From: an uncultured Faecalicoccus sp.
GTDB taxonomy: Bacteria; Bacillota_I; Bacilli_A; Erysipelotrichales; Erysipelotrichaceae
Assembly: GCF_944327125.1 (NCBI RefSeq)
Contig: NZ_CALVGO010000005.1
Coordinates: 1-48,806, forward strand
Direction of reading: 5' to 3'
DNA length: 48,806 bases
The position numbers and the translations under genes were made by a program. Below are positions 8,028-16,888 of the stretch, piece by piece. Below the pieces are notes generated by a model that saw only the letters and a program-made list of their open reading frames with translations, had not been told where the DNA came from and made no database searches. The first letter of the stretch is position 1, and the number at the start of each line of letters is the position of its first letter.

Positions 8028-8786
8028 CTAACCCGCAATCCATCCGCCATCGACGATCAATGTATCCCCGCTGACATACGATGATTCATCGCTGGCCAAA
8101 AAGAGAGCCGCATTGGCAATATCTTCCGGCATTCCCATTTCCGGAGCAGCCGCTAAGATCTTCTGCACACGGCCATAACCTTCCATGTTCGGCATCCCCA
8201 TAGAATTGCTGATTTCCGTCTGAATACCGCCTGGGGCAATGGCGTTGCAGCGAATCTTATCCGGGAAATACATAAAAGCAGTATTTTTCGTCATCGATAA
8301 CACTGCCGCCTTGCTGGCGCAATAGATGGCACCGGCTACCGAACGCATCCCGCCAACGCTGGCAACGTTGATGATGTTGCCGCCATTTCCCTGTTCTTTA
8401 AATACTGAAACAGCCTTACGCATGGCACACATCGGTCCATAAACGTTGACCTTCATAACTTGTTCGAATTTTTCATCGGTCGCATCGCCTATCCCGGACA
8501 TGTCGTCCATGATCCCGGCATTGTTGACAAGTACATCCAGTTTGCCAAATTCTGAAATTGCCAGATCGATCATTTTTTCATTATCTTCCCGTTTGGACAC
8601 ATCGCCCTGGAAGATCACCACTTTTCCAGGTTCTTCTTTCAAACTCTCTTTCAATTCTTCAAGCCTCTGGTATCTTCTGGCCACCGCCACAACATAGGCG
8701 CCTTCTTTCACAAAGCGTTCCACGATGGCTTTTCCCATTCCTGAGCTCGCACCAGTTACTACAATTGATTTTCCTTCTAGACGCAT
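8028..8786 (-). CDS. Short-chain dehydrogenase/reductase (SDR) family oxidoreductase
   Basis: A 252-aa classical SDR. The Rossmann cofactor motif TGASSGMGKA (TGxxxGxG) is near residue 13, NNAG is at about 90, and catalytic Ser and Tyr/Lys are in NVASVGG and YCASKA. A C-terminal SSYVSGDTLIVDGG closes the protein. Similar proteins are glucose 1-dehydrogenases, 3-oxoacyl-ACP reductases or hydroxysteroid dehydrogenases; the substrate cannot be assigned. The start at 8786 has GGAGGG at ideal spacing; the longer open frame upstream would run through the NhaC terminator. An extended -10 (TGaTATAAT, 8812-8820) lies just upstream. No terminator follows before the gpmI promoter, so some read-through into gpmI is likely. 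Confidence 0.9.
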   Translation of the reverse strand: MRLEGKSIVVTGASSGMGKAIVERFVKEGAYVVAVARRYQRLEELKESLKEEPGKVVIFQGDVSKREDNEKMIDLAISEFGKLDVLVNNAGIMDDMSGIGDATDEKFEQVMKVNVYGPMCAMRKAVSVFKEQGNGGNIINVASVGGMRSVAGAIYCASKAAVLSMTKNTAFMYFPDKIRCNAIAPGGIQTEISNSMGMPNMEGYGRVQKILAAAPEMGMPEDIANAALFLASDESSYVSGDTLIVDGGWIAG

Positions 8787-8811
8787 AACAGGCCCTCCTC
8801 TTCTTACCTTT

Positions 8812-8820
8812 ATTATATCA
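8812..8820 (-). promoter_or_regulatory. Extended -10 promoter of the SDR gene
   Basis: TG-A-TATAAT on the minus strand. A TTGACA upstream is only 14 bp away and belongs to the NhaC terminator hairpin, so the extended -10 is the main signal. Confidence 0.5.
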
Positions 8821-8823
8821 AAG

Positions 8824-8849
8824 AAAAAAAGTGTCAACCGACACTTTTT
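8824..8849 (-). terminator. Intrinsic terminator of nhaC
   Basis: A 10-bp stem (AAAAAGTGTC / GACACTTTTT) with a 4-nt loop and a following U-tract. The nhaC stop codon (8848-8850) overlaps the stem. Confidence 0.85.
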
Positions 8850-10275
8850 ACTCGATAGGAGACGCTTCTGCCTTGTTTTTTCCCCACATCTTTTCCCCTT
8901 TTGTATTCCAGATCCCAATTCCGGTTACCGCACACAGGATCGAGAAAACAGGAACGAGGAAAATAAACCAGCAGTAAGGAATATACGAAGCATCCACACT
9001 TAACACACTCATGACATAGATCGTGGCAACACCCCAAGGAACAATGGGAGCACTTAAGGTTCCGGCATCTTCCAACGTTCGCGATAACACCTTGCGATGA
9101 ATCCCCATTCGATCATAGGTTTCTTCAAACGTCTGTTCCGTGACAATGATGGAAACGATCTGTCCTCCAGCGGCCAGAAAATTCACGATGTAACAATAAA
9201 TCAGCGATGTAAATACCAAAATCACGCGATTTTTGATAAAACGCAATAAAACATTTTTGGCAATCACATCCAGGATCCCGGTGGAAGTGATCACAGCGCC
9301 CATAACCGAAGCCACCATAAAGATCCCTAAAAGCTCCATCATACTGGTAACACCGCCGCGATTGAGCATCGGATCCACGATGGATACTCCGGTTTCAATA
9401 CTAAATCCGTTGAAGGCATAGTTCATCAGTTCGACAAAGCCAACCCCTTGAAACAACATCGCAAAGCCGGCACTGACAATTACGGTCAAACCCATGCCCA
9501 GAATCGCCGGCATCTTAAATACCGATACCAGAAGAACCAGGATCGCCGGTACGATCAGTAACAGACTCATATTGAAATTATTTTCCAATGTCGTCATGAT
9601 CAGCTGCGACTGGCTGGCATCCATGCTGCCTCCGCCAGAGACAAAACCGGCAATTGCGAATAAAACGATTGCCACAACGGCCGCCGGCAAGGTCGTATAC
9701 ATCATCGAACCGATATGATCATACAGCGGCACCTTGCTGACACCGCTGGCCATATTGGTCGTATCCGATAAAGGCGACATTTTATCGCCCAGCCACGCAC
9801 CGGAAACCACCGCCCCGACAACAAGGGGAATGGATAAATCGGTCGTCATGGCAATTCCCACCATGGCAAGCCCCATCGTCGCCACCGAGCCAAAAGAAGT
9901 CCCGGTAAAGATAGAAGTAATACTCGATAGAATAAATGCCAGCGGCACCAGGATCGAAGGCGAGATCAGCTTCATGCCATAATACATCAAAGCCGGCACG
10001 GTTCCTCCTGCCATCCAGATCCCGACAAGCATGCCGACCATGATCACGATCAAAAAGGTAGGTGTACTGTCGGCAATGACTTGTTTGATCGTATTTTCGA
10101 TCTCTTCCCAGGAGATTCCTAACGCCAGGGCAATGCCTACCGCAACCACCGCTCCAATAAAAATAGAGACGGTCGTATTGACGCCCAGATTGATCAGTAC
10201 GACCAGAACGGCAATGATCAATAAAAAGGAGCCTAAGGCAAAGGCTGTAGTTGGCTTTTTCTTTTCTCTTTTCAT
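8848..10275 (-). CDS. nhaC: Na+/H+ antiporter, NhaC family
   Basis: A 475-aa polytopic membrane protein with 11-13 hydrophobic segments. It matches the NhaC family (ion transporter superfamily): the loop SGAWLGDKMSPLSDTTNMASGV carries the conserved acidic and polar residues, and the second half has GGQIVSIIVTEQTF and SAPIVPWGVATIY. The family exchanges Na+ (or an organic anion pair, as in malate-lactate antiporters) for H+ across the cytoplasmic membrane. Its ATG overlaps the TGA of the upstream alpha/beta hydrolase by 4 bp, so the two are co-translated and probably act in one process. The ion is inferred from the family only. Confidence 0.88.
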   Translation of the reverse strand: MKREKKKPTTAFALGSFLLIIAVLVVLINLGVNTTVSIFIGAVVAVGIALALGISWEEIENTIKQVIADSTPTFLIVIMVGMLVGIWMAGGTVPALMYYGMKLISPSILVPLAFILSSITSIFTGTSFGSVATMGLAMVGIAMTTDLSIPLVVGAVVSGAWLGDKMSPLSDTTNMASGVSKVPLYDHIGSMMYTTLPAAVVAIVLFAIAGFVSGGGSMDASQSQLIMTTLENNFNMSLLLIVPAILVLLVSVFKMPAILGMGLTVIVSAGFAMLFQGVGFVELMNYAFNGFSIETGVSIVDPMLNRGGVTSMMELLGIFMVASVMGAVITSTGILDVIAKNVLLRFIKNRVILVFTSLIYCYIVNFLAAGGQIVSIIVTEQTFEETYDRMGIHRKVLSRTLEDAGTLSAPIVPWGVATIYVMSVLSVDASYIPYCWFIFLVPVFSILCAVTGIGIWNTKGEKMWGKNKAEASPIE

Positions 10276-11054
10276 CTTGATTCCCCCAAACTTTTTATTA
10301 AAAACTGAACTGCGCTATCCATTCGCGCTTTCCGGTAGTCCATAGACAAGAAACGATGTTCAGCTCCCTCTACGATTGTCAGCTGTGCACGTTCCTGATA
10401 GATCTCTTTCAAACGATAAGACACCTGAGGACTGGCTGTGATATCCTGATCGCCATGCACAAGATTGACCGGCCCCGTATACAGGCTTGCGACCTGATAC
10501 GGATCCAGATTCAGACAGTCTTTATAAAAATCCAAAGAAAGCATAAGCCCTTCGACATCGGCATATCCTTTTTCTTCGATATCAAAGACATCCATGCCGC
10601 AAAGATTTTTCTTTTGTAAGTTATAGACAAGATCAAGGGCCGGACACCACAAGCTTAAAGCACAGACGTCTTCTTTCCGCAGCCCGGCCACCATACTGGC
10701 AACACAGCCGCCTAGAGAGAGCCCATGCAAAGCAACCCGGCGCTTATCCACAAAGTCCAGATTTAAAACATAGTCTAGAATATCGATCCCATTCTGGATC
10801 TCTTTGGATACCGTAATGTCCGAAAAGGTGCCATCGCTTTCTCCACTTCCCAAAAAATCGAAGCGAACCGATCCGATGCCGGCCTGACACAGGCGGCGGG
10901 AAAGCTCGGTGTGAACAAAATTGATTTCGTTTCGATCGTCTTGAAAGCCATGAAACAAGATCACAAACGGGATCGAAGAGGATATTCCTTCCGGAATATG
11001 CATCATCCCCCGCAGGACGTTTCCCTGACTGTTCAGTTCTACATATTTCTCCAT
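10272..11054 (-). CDS. Alpha/beta hydrolase
   Basis: A 260-aa alpha/beta-hydrolase fold protein. The oxyanion-hole motif LFHGFQDDRNE is near residue 35 and the nucleophile elbow GLSLGG (Ser) is near residue 105. An Asp in NLVHGDQDITAS and a His in EGAEHRFL complete the expected triad. It resembles cinnamoyl ester hydrolase/serine aminopeptidase-like (BAAT) enzymes; the ester or amide substrate is unknown. The start at 11054 (MEKYVEL) has AAGGAA upstream, and a good promoter (11086-11114) begins between it and the longer open frame start at 11114. It is the first gene of an operon with nhaC. Confidence 0.85.
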   Translation of the reverse strand: MEKYVELNSQGNVLRGMMHIPEGISSSIPFVILFHGFQDDRNEINFVHTELSRRLCQAGIGSVRFDFLGSGESDGTFSDITVSKEIQNGIDILDYVLNLDFVDKRRVALHGLSLGGCVASMVAGLRKEDVCALSLWCPALDLVYNLQKKNLCGMDVFDIEEKGYADVEGLMLSLDFYKDCLNLDPYQVASLYTGPVNLVHGDQDITASPQVSYRLKEIYQERAQLTIVEGAEHRFLSMDYRKARMDSAVQFLIKSLGESR

Positions 11055-11085
11055 ACTCAATTCCTTTTCTATAAAAACACGTTTT

Positions 11086-11114
11086 ATTTTAAGCCTAAAA
11101 AGAGAATATGTCAA
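11086..11114 (-). promoter_or_regulatory. Promoter of the hydrolase-nhaC operon
   Basis: TTGACA-17-TAAAAT on the minus strand. The predicted start site is near 11079, giving a leader of about 25 nt before the ATG at 11054. Confidence 0.72.
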
Positions 11115-11129
11115 CGTTTCGTGAATATA

Positions 11130-11148
11130 TGTTTACGATACGTAAACA
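11130..11148. promoter_or_regulatory. Inverted repeat upstream of the hydrolase-nhaC promoter (candidate operator)
   Basis: TGTTTACG-ATA-CGTAAACA: perfect 8-bp arms with a 3-bp spacer. Its centre is about 60 bp upstream of the predicted start, a position typical of an activator site; a related sequence (AACGTTTCGT, 11113-11122) lies nearer the -35. The stretch 11149-11197 that follows shows no further clear element. The binding protein is unknown. Confidence 0.5.
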
Positions 11149-11197
11149 TTCCTTATAGGCGCGCTGTCAAAAATTTCGCTTTTTCAGTGCAAATCAC

Positions 11198-11227
11198 CTG
11201 ACAAATGGACTCCATTCAAGCTATACT
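11198..11227 (+). promoter_or_regulatory. Candidate distal nrdD promoter
   Basis: CTGACA-18-TATACT on the plus strand would give a leader of about 210 nt. A second, weaker candidate lies nearer the gene (TTGTTT-16-TATACT, 11348-11375). I saw no typical NrdR box in this roughly 390-bp intergenic region. Confidence 0.4.
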
Positions 11228-11392
11228 GTTTAAGCATTTTACTAATTTTTATGAACCCAATTTGCACATTTTAACACGTGAAAAATTTCTTTTTTTTCGA
11301 CTTTCCTTTATTTATGGGATTTTCAAAAAATTGGTCCAAACTGGCCCTTGTTTTTTCAACGAAACAAAGTATACTTAGAAGTACATCGAATA

Positions 11393-11416
11393 AAATAGTT
11401 GACGGTTCAACTATTT
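11393..11416. promoter_or_regulatory. 10-bp inverted repeat just upstream of nrdD
   Basis: AAATAGTTGA-CGGT-TCAACTATTT is a perfect dyad with a 4-nt centre. It ends 25 nt before the nrdD ATG and just upstream of the GGAG site. It could be a repressor site or a 5'-UTR hairpin. It does not resemble the known NrdR consensus. Confidence 0.5.
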
Positions 11417-11441
11417 CAATAAAAGAAAAGGAGCACACACT

Positions 11442-13616
11442 ATGAAAGTAATCAAACGAAGCGGTGAAGAAGTCATTTTTGACGTCCAGAAAATCGAAAA
11501 TGCGATCCGCAAAGCAAACAAAGCAACTTCTCATTCACAAATGAGCGAAGCCACCATCCTTAAAATCGCCAAACTGGTCGAAAATCAATGCGAGGCCATG
11601 AAACGAAGCCCAAGCGTAGAAGAAATCCAGGATATGGTTGAAACCGCCATCATGAAAGAAGAATACTTTGCGGTTGCCCACAACTATATCACCTATCGTT
11701 ATGAAAGAGCTCTGGTTCGAAAAGCCAATTCCACCGACCAGCAGATCATGTCTTTACTGGAAAGAAACAACGAAGAAGTCAAACAGGAAAACTCAAACAA
11801 AAACCCTCTGGTCAACAGCGTACAGCGTGACTACATGGCCGGAGAAGTTTCCAAAGATATCACAAAACGATTCCTGCTTCCACAGGATATCATCGAAGCC
11901 CACGAACAAGGGCTGATCCATTTCCACGATTCTGACTACTTTGCCCAGCATATGCATAACTGCTGCCTGGTCAACCTGGAAGACATGCTTCAAAACGGTA
12001 CGGTCATCTCAGAAACCATGATCGAAAAACCGCACAGTTTCTCTACAGCCTGCAACATTGCCACCCAGATCATTGCTCAAGTGGCAAGCAGCCAGTATGG
12101 AGGTCAAAGCATCACTCTTTCTCATTTGGCTCCTTTTGTTCAGGTCAGCCGCGAAAAAGCACGCAAGGAAGTTCGCGATGAATTTAAAGCCATGCAGATG
12201 GATGTAGACGATGACAAGATCAACAAGATTGCGGAAATGCGTGTATTAAGAGAAATCGAAAAAGGGGTGCAGATGATCCAGTACCAGGTCATCACTTTGA
12301 TGACAACCAACGGACAGGCCCCATTTGTTACTGTGTTCATGTATCTTGATGAAGTGCCGGAAGGACAGACTCGTGACGATTTGGCATTGATCATTGAAGA
12401 AGTCATGAAACAAAGGATCCAGGGCGTTAAAAATGAAAAAGGAGTTTGGATCACACCGGCCTTCCCTAAGCTGATCTACGTTTTGGAAGAAGACAATATC
12501 CACAAAAACAGCAAGTACTACTATTTAACCGAACTGGCAGCCAGATGTACCGCAAAACGTATGGTTCCAGATTACATCTCCGAAAAGATGATGAAACAGT
12601 TAAAAGTCGATCAAAATGGAGAAGGTCAGTGTTATCCATGCATGGGATGCCGTTCATTTTTGACCCCATACGTTGATGAAAACGGAAAGCCAAAATATTA
12701 CGGACGTTTCAACCAGGGCGTTGTCACCATCAATTTGGTCGATGTGGCCTGCTCTTCAAAAGGAGATGAGAAACGTTTCTGGCAAATCATGGATGAGCGT
12801 TTAGACTTATGCTACCGCGCCCTGATGTGCCGCCATGAACGTTTGAAAGGAACCCCAAGCGACGTAGCTCCAATTTTGTGGCAGAACGGAGCCCTGGCTC
12901 GTTTGGAAAAAGGCGAAAAGATCGATAAGCTTCTTTACGGCGGATATTCAACGATCTCGTTAGGATACGCCGGCCTGTGCGAATGTGTACAGTATATGAC
13001 GGGCGTTCCGCACACAGAAGAACCAGGAACTACGTTTGGCCTTCGTGTCATGCAGTATCTTAACGATGCCTGTGCCAAATGGAAAAAAGAAAACAACATG
13101 GACTTCTCTTTGTATGGCACGCCAATGGAATCGACAACTTATAAGTTCGCCAAAAAACTGCAGGATCGCTTCGGTGTGATCCCAAAAGTTACCGATAAAA
13201 ACTACATCACAAACAGCTACCATGTCCACGTAACCGAAGAAATCAACGCCTTTGATAAGCTGACGTTTGAATCACAGTTCCAGAAGCTTTCACCTGGAGG
13301 AGCCATCAGTTATGTTGAAGTACCGAATATGGAAAATAACATCCCTGCCGTTATGGCTGTGATCCAGCACATTTACGACAACATCATGTACGCTGAACTC
13401 AACACCAAGAGTGACTACTGTCAGGAATGCGGATACACCGGTGAGATCCAGATCATCGAAGATGAAAACCACAAACTTGTCTGGGAATGTCCAAACTGCG
13501 GAAACCGCGATCAGGAAAAAATGAACGTGGCCCGTCGTACCTGCGGTTATATTGGAACCCAGTTCTGGAATCAGGGACGTACTCAGGAAATCAAGGAACG
13601 CGTTCTGCATTTATAA
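11442..13616 (+). CDS. nrdD: Anaerobic (class III) ribonucleoside-triphosphate reductase
   Basis: A 724-aa glycyl-radical enzyme that makes deoxyribonucleotides without oxygen. The N-terminal ATP-cone (about 1-95, starting MKVIKRSGEEV) is the allosteric nucleotide site. The catalytic barrel includes HMHNCCLVN and PCMGCRSFL. The C-terminal zinc site has two cysteine pairs (CQECG, CPNCG), and the radical loop RRTCGYIG puts the radical on G702. Length is typical. AAGGAG precedes the ATG. The activase gene nrdG follows, separated by a terminator. The radical is oxygen-sensitive, which supports an anaerobic host. Confidence 0.97.
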   Translation: MKVIKRSGEEVIFDVQKIENAIRKANKATSHSQMSEATILKIAKLVENQCEAMKRSPSVEEIQDMVETAIMKEEYFAVAHNYITYRYERALVRKANSTDQQIMSLLERNNEEVKQENSNKNPLVNSVQRDYMAGEVSKDITKRFLLPQDIIEAHEQGLIHFHDSDYFAQHMHNCCLVNLEDMLQNGTVISETMIEKPHSFSTACNIATQIIAQVASSQYGGQSITLSHLAPFVQVSREKARKEVRDEFKAMQMDVDDDKINKIAEMRVLREIEKGVQMIQYQVITLMTTNGQAPFVTVFMYLDEVPEGQTRDDLALIIEEVMKQRIQGVKNEKGVWITPAFPKLIYVLEEDNIHKNSKYYYLTELAARCTAKRMVPDYISEKMMKQLKVDQNGEGQCYPCMGCRSFLTPYVDENGKPKYYGRFNQGVVTINLVDVACSSKGDEKRFWQIMDERLDLCYRALMCRHERLKGTPSDVAPILWQNGALARLEKGEKIDKLLYGGYSTISLGYAGLCECVQYMTGVPHTEEPGTTFGLRVMQYLNDACAKWKKENNMDFSLYGTPMESTTYKFAKKLQDRFGVIPKVTDKNYITNSYHVHVTEEINAFDKLTFESQFQKLSPGGAISYVEVPNMENNIPAVMAVIQHIYDNIMYAELNTKSDYCQECGYTGEIQIIEDENHKLVWECPNCGNRDQEKMNVARRTCGYIGTQFWNQGRTQEIKERVLHL

Positions 13617-13642
13617 AAAAAGAGAGTGTTCTCTCTTTTTTT
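13615..13642 (+). terminator. Intrinsic terminator between nrdD and nrdG
   Basis: A-rich stem AAAAGAGAG / CTCTCTTTT with loop TGTT and a U-run, starting at the nrdD stop codon. nrdG therefore depends on read-through or on a TATAAT box at 13647-13652, which lacks a clear -35. Confidence 0.82.
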
Positions 13643-13676
13643 ACTATATAATGGAAGAAAGAATCGAGGATTGCCT

Positions 13677-14198
13677 ATGAATTACGGAAATATAAAAAAA
13701 TATGACATAGCCGATGGCGAAGGTGTTCGCGTTACTTTGTTCGTTTCAGGCTGCACAAACAAATGCCCCGGCTGTTTCCAGCCGGAGACATGGGATTTTC
13801 AGTATGGTGCTCCTTATACAGAAAAAACCGAACAAGAGATCCTGGACGCATTGAAACCAGAATATATCCAGGGACTCACCCTGTTAGGCGGAGAGCCTTT
13901 CGAAATCGAGAACCAGAAAGTGCTTGTATCGCTTCTAAAAAAAGTGAAAGAAACCTGCCCGGAAAAAGATATCTGGGCGTATACCGGATTTGTTCTGGAC
14001 CAGGATCTATTGGACGGCGGCCGAAGACACTGCGAAGTCACTGATGAGATGCTCTCGTACATCGACATCTTAGTGGATGGCCCGTTCAAACAGGAACGAA
14101 AGAATATTTCTCTTGCGTTTAGAGGCAGTGAAAATCAACGTGTGATCGACTTGAAGAAAAGCTTAAAAGAAAAGGAAGTTATTCTCTATTTAGAGTAA
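13677..14198 (+). CDS. nrdG: Anaerobic ribonucleotide reductase activating protein (radical SAM)
   Basis: A 173-aa radical-SAM protein. The CxxxCxxC cluster motif is at C26/C30/C33 (SGCTNKCPGC); the glycine-rich SAM contact LLGGEPF and a DILVDGPF segment follow. It generates the glycyl radical on NrdD using SAM and a [4Fe-4S] cluster. The start at 13677 (MNYGNIK) has GAGGA upstream and matches the family N-terminus; the longer open frame to 13626 would run through the terminator. Its stop codon is inside the bidirectional terminator at 14171-14206. Confidence 0.95.
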   Translation: MNYGNIKKYDIADGEGVRVTLFVSGCTNKCPGCFQPETWDFQYGAPYTEKTEQEILDALKPEYIQGLTLLGGEPFEIENQKVLVSLLKKVKETCPEKDIWAYTGFVLDQDLLDGGRRHCEVTDEMLSYIDILVDGPFKQERKNISLAFRGSENQRVIDLKKSLKEKEVILYLE

Positions 14199-14206
14199 CT
14201 TCCTTT
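14171..14206. terminator. Bidirectional terminator between nrdG and the alcohol dehydrogenase gene
   Basis: An 11-bp stem (AAAGGAAGTTA / TAACTTCCTTT) with an inner CTCT/AGAG stem. There is a U-run on the plus side and an A-run on the left that gives U on the minus transcript. The nrdG stop (14196-14198) lies in the stem and the convergent gene ends at 14210. Confidence 0.85.
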
Positions 14207-14209
14207 TTC

Positions 14210-15376
14210 TTATAAACACGCTTTATAGATTGCCAAAACATCCTTTTCATACAACGTTTTGTATCCTTGCACACTTCCGCCCTTGGTTTCCACACAGCTT
14301 TTTGCCATTTCCGGCAAGCTTTCCTCAAGGATGCCCAGCTGCGAAAGTGAACGTGGAAGCTGTAAAGTTTCAAACAGGAATTCTTCTGTTTTCTGGATGG
14401 CTTTGCGGGCAATCTCAAAATCGTCCAGGTTTGCATCGATTCCCCAGACCTCGACCCCATACTTTTTGAATCGGGAGATCGTGGATTCATCAAGAATATA
14501 ACGCATCCAGCGAGGCGTTAAAATCGCAAGACCCACCCCATGGGTCACATCATAATAAGCACTCAGTACATGTTCCATAGGATGACAGGACCATCCCATA
14601 GAGTATCCCGTTTTCAACAGTCCGTTTAACGCCATCGGCGCCGCCCACATCAAATTGGAACAAGCCTCATAGTTGGAAGGATCCTTTAACACGATCGGTC
14701 CGTAATGGATACACGCTTTCATACAGCCCACAGCCAATCCATCCTGTACATAGGCATCTTCCACATCCGTAAAATACTGTTCGAACAAATGCGACAAGAT
14801 ATCCGCAATGCCGGCAGCCATTTGCGAAAAGGGAACGGTAAACAAATTTTCCGGATCTAAAAAAGAAACTGTCGGACAGATATGATCATCATGCAGACCG
14901 ATCTTCTGGTGAAGATCCCAGTTGGAAATGACAGCCGTATCATTCATCTCCGAACCGGTAGCACTCATCGTAACCACACAGGCAATCGGAAGAGCCTGAC
15001 TGACTTTTGCCTTCCCTACAACAAGATCCCAGGGATCTCCATCATAGAAACAAGCAGCGGCGATCGCTTTGCTGCAATCAAATACACTGCCCCCTCCTGC
15101 CGCAACGATCACATCAATTCCGTGTTCACGGCAAAGATCTGCCCCTTCTTTTACTTTATCAACGCGAGGATTGGGCATCACATCGCTAAGCTCCCAAATC
15201 TCATGATTGGAAAGCTGGCTGCATATCTTATCATAGACGCCGTTTTTCTTGATGCTTCCCTTCCCATAGACCAGAAGGACCTTCTTTCCCAAAGGACCGA
15301 TATATTTTTTCATTTGATCCAAAGCCCCTTTTCCAAAAACAATGCGTGTAGGGGAATGAAAACTAAAATTATTCAT
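14210..15376 (-). CDS. Iron-containing alcohol dehydrogenase
   Basis: A 388-aa group III (iron-dependent) alcohol dehydrogenase. The cofactor motif GGGSVFDCSKA is near residue 90. The metal-ligand residues are in DILSHLFEQYF and HPMEHVLSAYYDVTHGVGLAI (D/H/H/H pattern). It closely resembles butanol dehydrogenase-type NAD(P)H enzymes, which reduce aldehydes during fermentation. The start at 15376 (MNNFSF) has a perfect AGGAGG 7 nt upstream; the upstream start at 15397 does not. It ends into the shared terminator with nrdG and is probably a single-gene unit. Confidence 0.93.
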   Translation of the reverse strand: MNNFSFHSPTRIVFGKGALDQMKKYIGPLGKKVLLVYGKGSIKKNGVYDKICSQLSNHEIWELSDVMPNPRVDKVKEGADLCREHGIDVIVAAGGGSVFDCSKAIAAACFYDGDPWDLVVGKAKVSQALPIACVVTMSATGSEMNDTAVISNWDLHQKIGLHDDHICPTVSFLDPENLFTVPFSQMAAGIADILSHLFEQYFTDVEDAYVQDGLAVGCMKACIHYGPIVLKDPSNYEACSNLMWAAPMALNGLLKTGYSMGWSCHPMEHVLSAYYDVTHGVGLAILTPRWMRYILDESTISRFKKYGVEVWGIDANLDDFEIARKAIQKTEEFLFETLQLPRSLSQLGILEESLPEMAKSCVETKGGSVQGYKTLYEKDVLAIYKACL

Positions 15377-15411
15377 AACAGAACCTCCTGGTTTCATTGT
15401 ATCACCTTCAC

Positions 15412-15441
15412 AAAAAAATAGCCGCCTTACAGCCGCTATTT
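15412..15441 (-). terminator. Intrinsic terminator at the end of the ftsX-M23-ftsE-ftsX-S41 operon
   Basis: Stem AAATAGC / GCTATTT with an imperfect inner extension and a long U-run. The S41 stop codon (15436-15438) lies in the stem. Confidence 0.75.
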
Positions 15442-16875
15442 GATCTGTTCAATGGCTTTTTCTACCTGCGTATCCGAAGCCAGTGTTTCTTTATTGTATT
15501 TCAATAATGCCTGCTCCTTTAATAGCTTCCATGTGTCTGGATCACAGTCACCGGTTGCTTCCAAACCATTTTGGGTCTGGAACTCTTTTAGAGCTTCGCT
15601 GGAGGCAGGGCTGAAGTACTCATCAACGCGATCAACTTTATATCCCAGATATTCCAGGAACTGCTGAAGGGCACTGGCATTGGCGCTGACCGTATCCTTT
15701 TTTATCGTGTTCTCTTCTTCAGTGGTTGAATAACTAATTTGGGAAACCGCTGAAGGCTGTGCTTCTACATCCGGCTCAAATCCTTTTTCATGGATCGATG
15801 TTCCTTTTGGGGTCAGCCATTTGGCAATCGTATACTTGATGCTGGTTCCATCACTAAATGGTACGGTGCTTTGTTCCGTTCCTTTTCCATAGGTCGTCGT
15901 TCCCACCGTGGTGACCACATCGCCCAGATTATCTTTTAAAGCACCGATCAATGCTTCACTGGCACTGGCAGTGCTTTCATTTTGAAGGATGACAATTTGA
16001 TCCATTTCAACCTGCCCATAAGAATCGTTGGTTTTTTGTTCGGTTGTATTTCCCTCTTTATCTTCTTCCAGAAACACAACGCTGTCTTTTGGCAGCAAAG
16101 AACTGGCAATATCCAGAGCCGCACTCAAGTACCCTCCTGTATTGTCGCGAAGATCCAGGATCAGCTGATGGATTCCGGCCTTTTGGATCTGGCCCATGGC
16201 TTTCGCAAAATCTTCCCCGCTTTGTTCAGAGAAGCTGGATAAAGCAATCAGTGCATACCCTTTTTCTTCGTTAAGCTCCAAAGAGACTGTTTCATCGTAT
16301 TCAGAAGGTACGATATGGGCCGTTTTGGTTGTTTGCCCTCTTTGAAATTCGATTTCAATCGACTTTCCTTCACTTTGTTGGATTCGTTTCACAAGTTTAC
16401 TGGAAGCCGTGGAAGAACATTCGGCGCCATCGACTTTGGTGATCACATCGCCTTTTTGAAGACCGGCTTTTTCGGCAGGAGAGCCGATAAAGATTTGCCG
16501 AAGGACAAAATTATCATTCTCATCTAAAAAGTAAGAAAATCCCAGGCCGACATTGGAACCTTCCAAAACATCGGAAAACTGTTTGGCGGATTCAAGGTCA
16601 AAATATTCTGTATGCGGATCCTGTTCCAAAGATGTCATTCCCTGGATCGCCTGCTCCATCAGTGTCTGGTCGATATCTTCCACTTCATCGGAAAAATACC
16701 ATTCGTTCTTTAAGAGGTCATAGACCGCATCAAATTTTTCCGTTTCAGACACGCTTTCTTCTTTACCGCTGCGATCAAAAACCAGAGGAACCGCCACACC
16801 TAGGGCAAAGAAAACCAAACAGAGGATCACAACAAGAAGGGTAAAAGTATATTCTCTTGTCTTCGCTTTTTTCAT
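15436..16875 (-). CDS. S41-family C-terminal processing peptidase (CtpA-like) with peptidoglycan-binding domain
   Basis: A 479-aa exported serine peptidase. An N-terminal membrane anchor (about 10-34) is followed by a PDZ domain (about 95-185; PAEKAGLQKGD). The S41 catalytic core has NESTASASEAL (nucleophile Ser) and TTYGKGTEQS (catalytic Lys). A C-terminal PG_binding_1 domain (about 400-460; LKEFQTQNGLEATG) points to the cell wall. It is the last gene of the ftsX1-M23-ftsE-ftsX2 operon, 13 bp behind ftsX2. This suggests it processes or turns over a wall-remodelling component such as the co-encoded M23 peptidase (inference). Confidence 0.93.
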   Translation of the reverse strand: MKKAKTREYTFTLLVVILCLVFFALGVAVPLVFDRSGKEESVSETEKFDAVYDLLKNEWYFSDEVEDIDQTLMEQAIQGMTSLEQDPHTEYFDLESAKQFSDVLEGSNVGLGFSYFLDENDNFVLRQIFIGSPAEKAGLQKGDVITKVDGAECSSTASSKLVKRIQQSEGKSIEIEFQRGQTTKTAHIVPSEYDETVSLELNEEKGYALIALSSFSEQSGEDFAKAMGQIQKAGIHQLILDLRDNTGGYLSAALDIASSLLPKDSVVFLEEDKEGNTTEQKTNDSYGQVEMDQIVILQNESTASASEALIGALKDNLGDVVTTVGTTTYGKGTEQSTVPFSDGTSIKYTIAKWLTPKGTSIHEKGFEPDVEAQPSAVSQISYSTTEEENTIKKDTVSANASALQQFLEYLGYKVDRVDEYFSPASSEALKEFQTQNGLEATGDCDPDTWKLLKEQALLKYNKETLASDTQVEKAIEQIK

Positions 16876-16888
16876 ATTTTTCCTCCTT

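Noticed and set aside
11271-11534. Minus-strand 87-codon open frame in the nrdD leader
   Set aside because: It overlaps the start of nrdD in antisense, is A/T driven (poly-F/K), and has no ribosome binding site.
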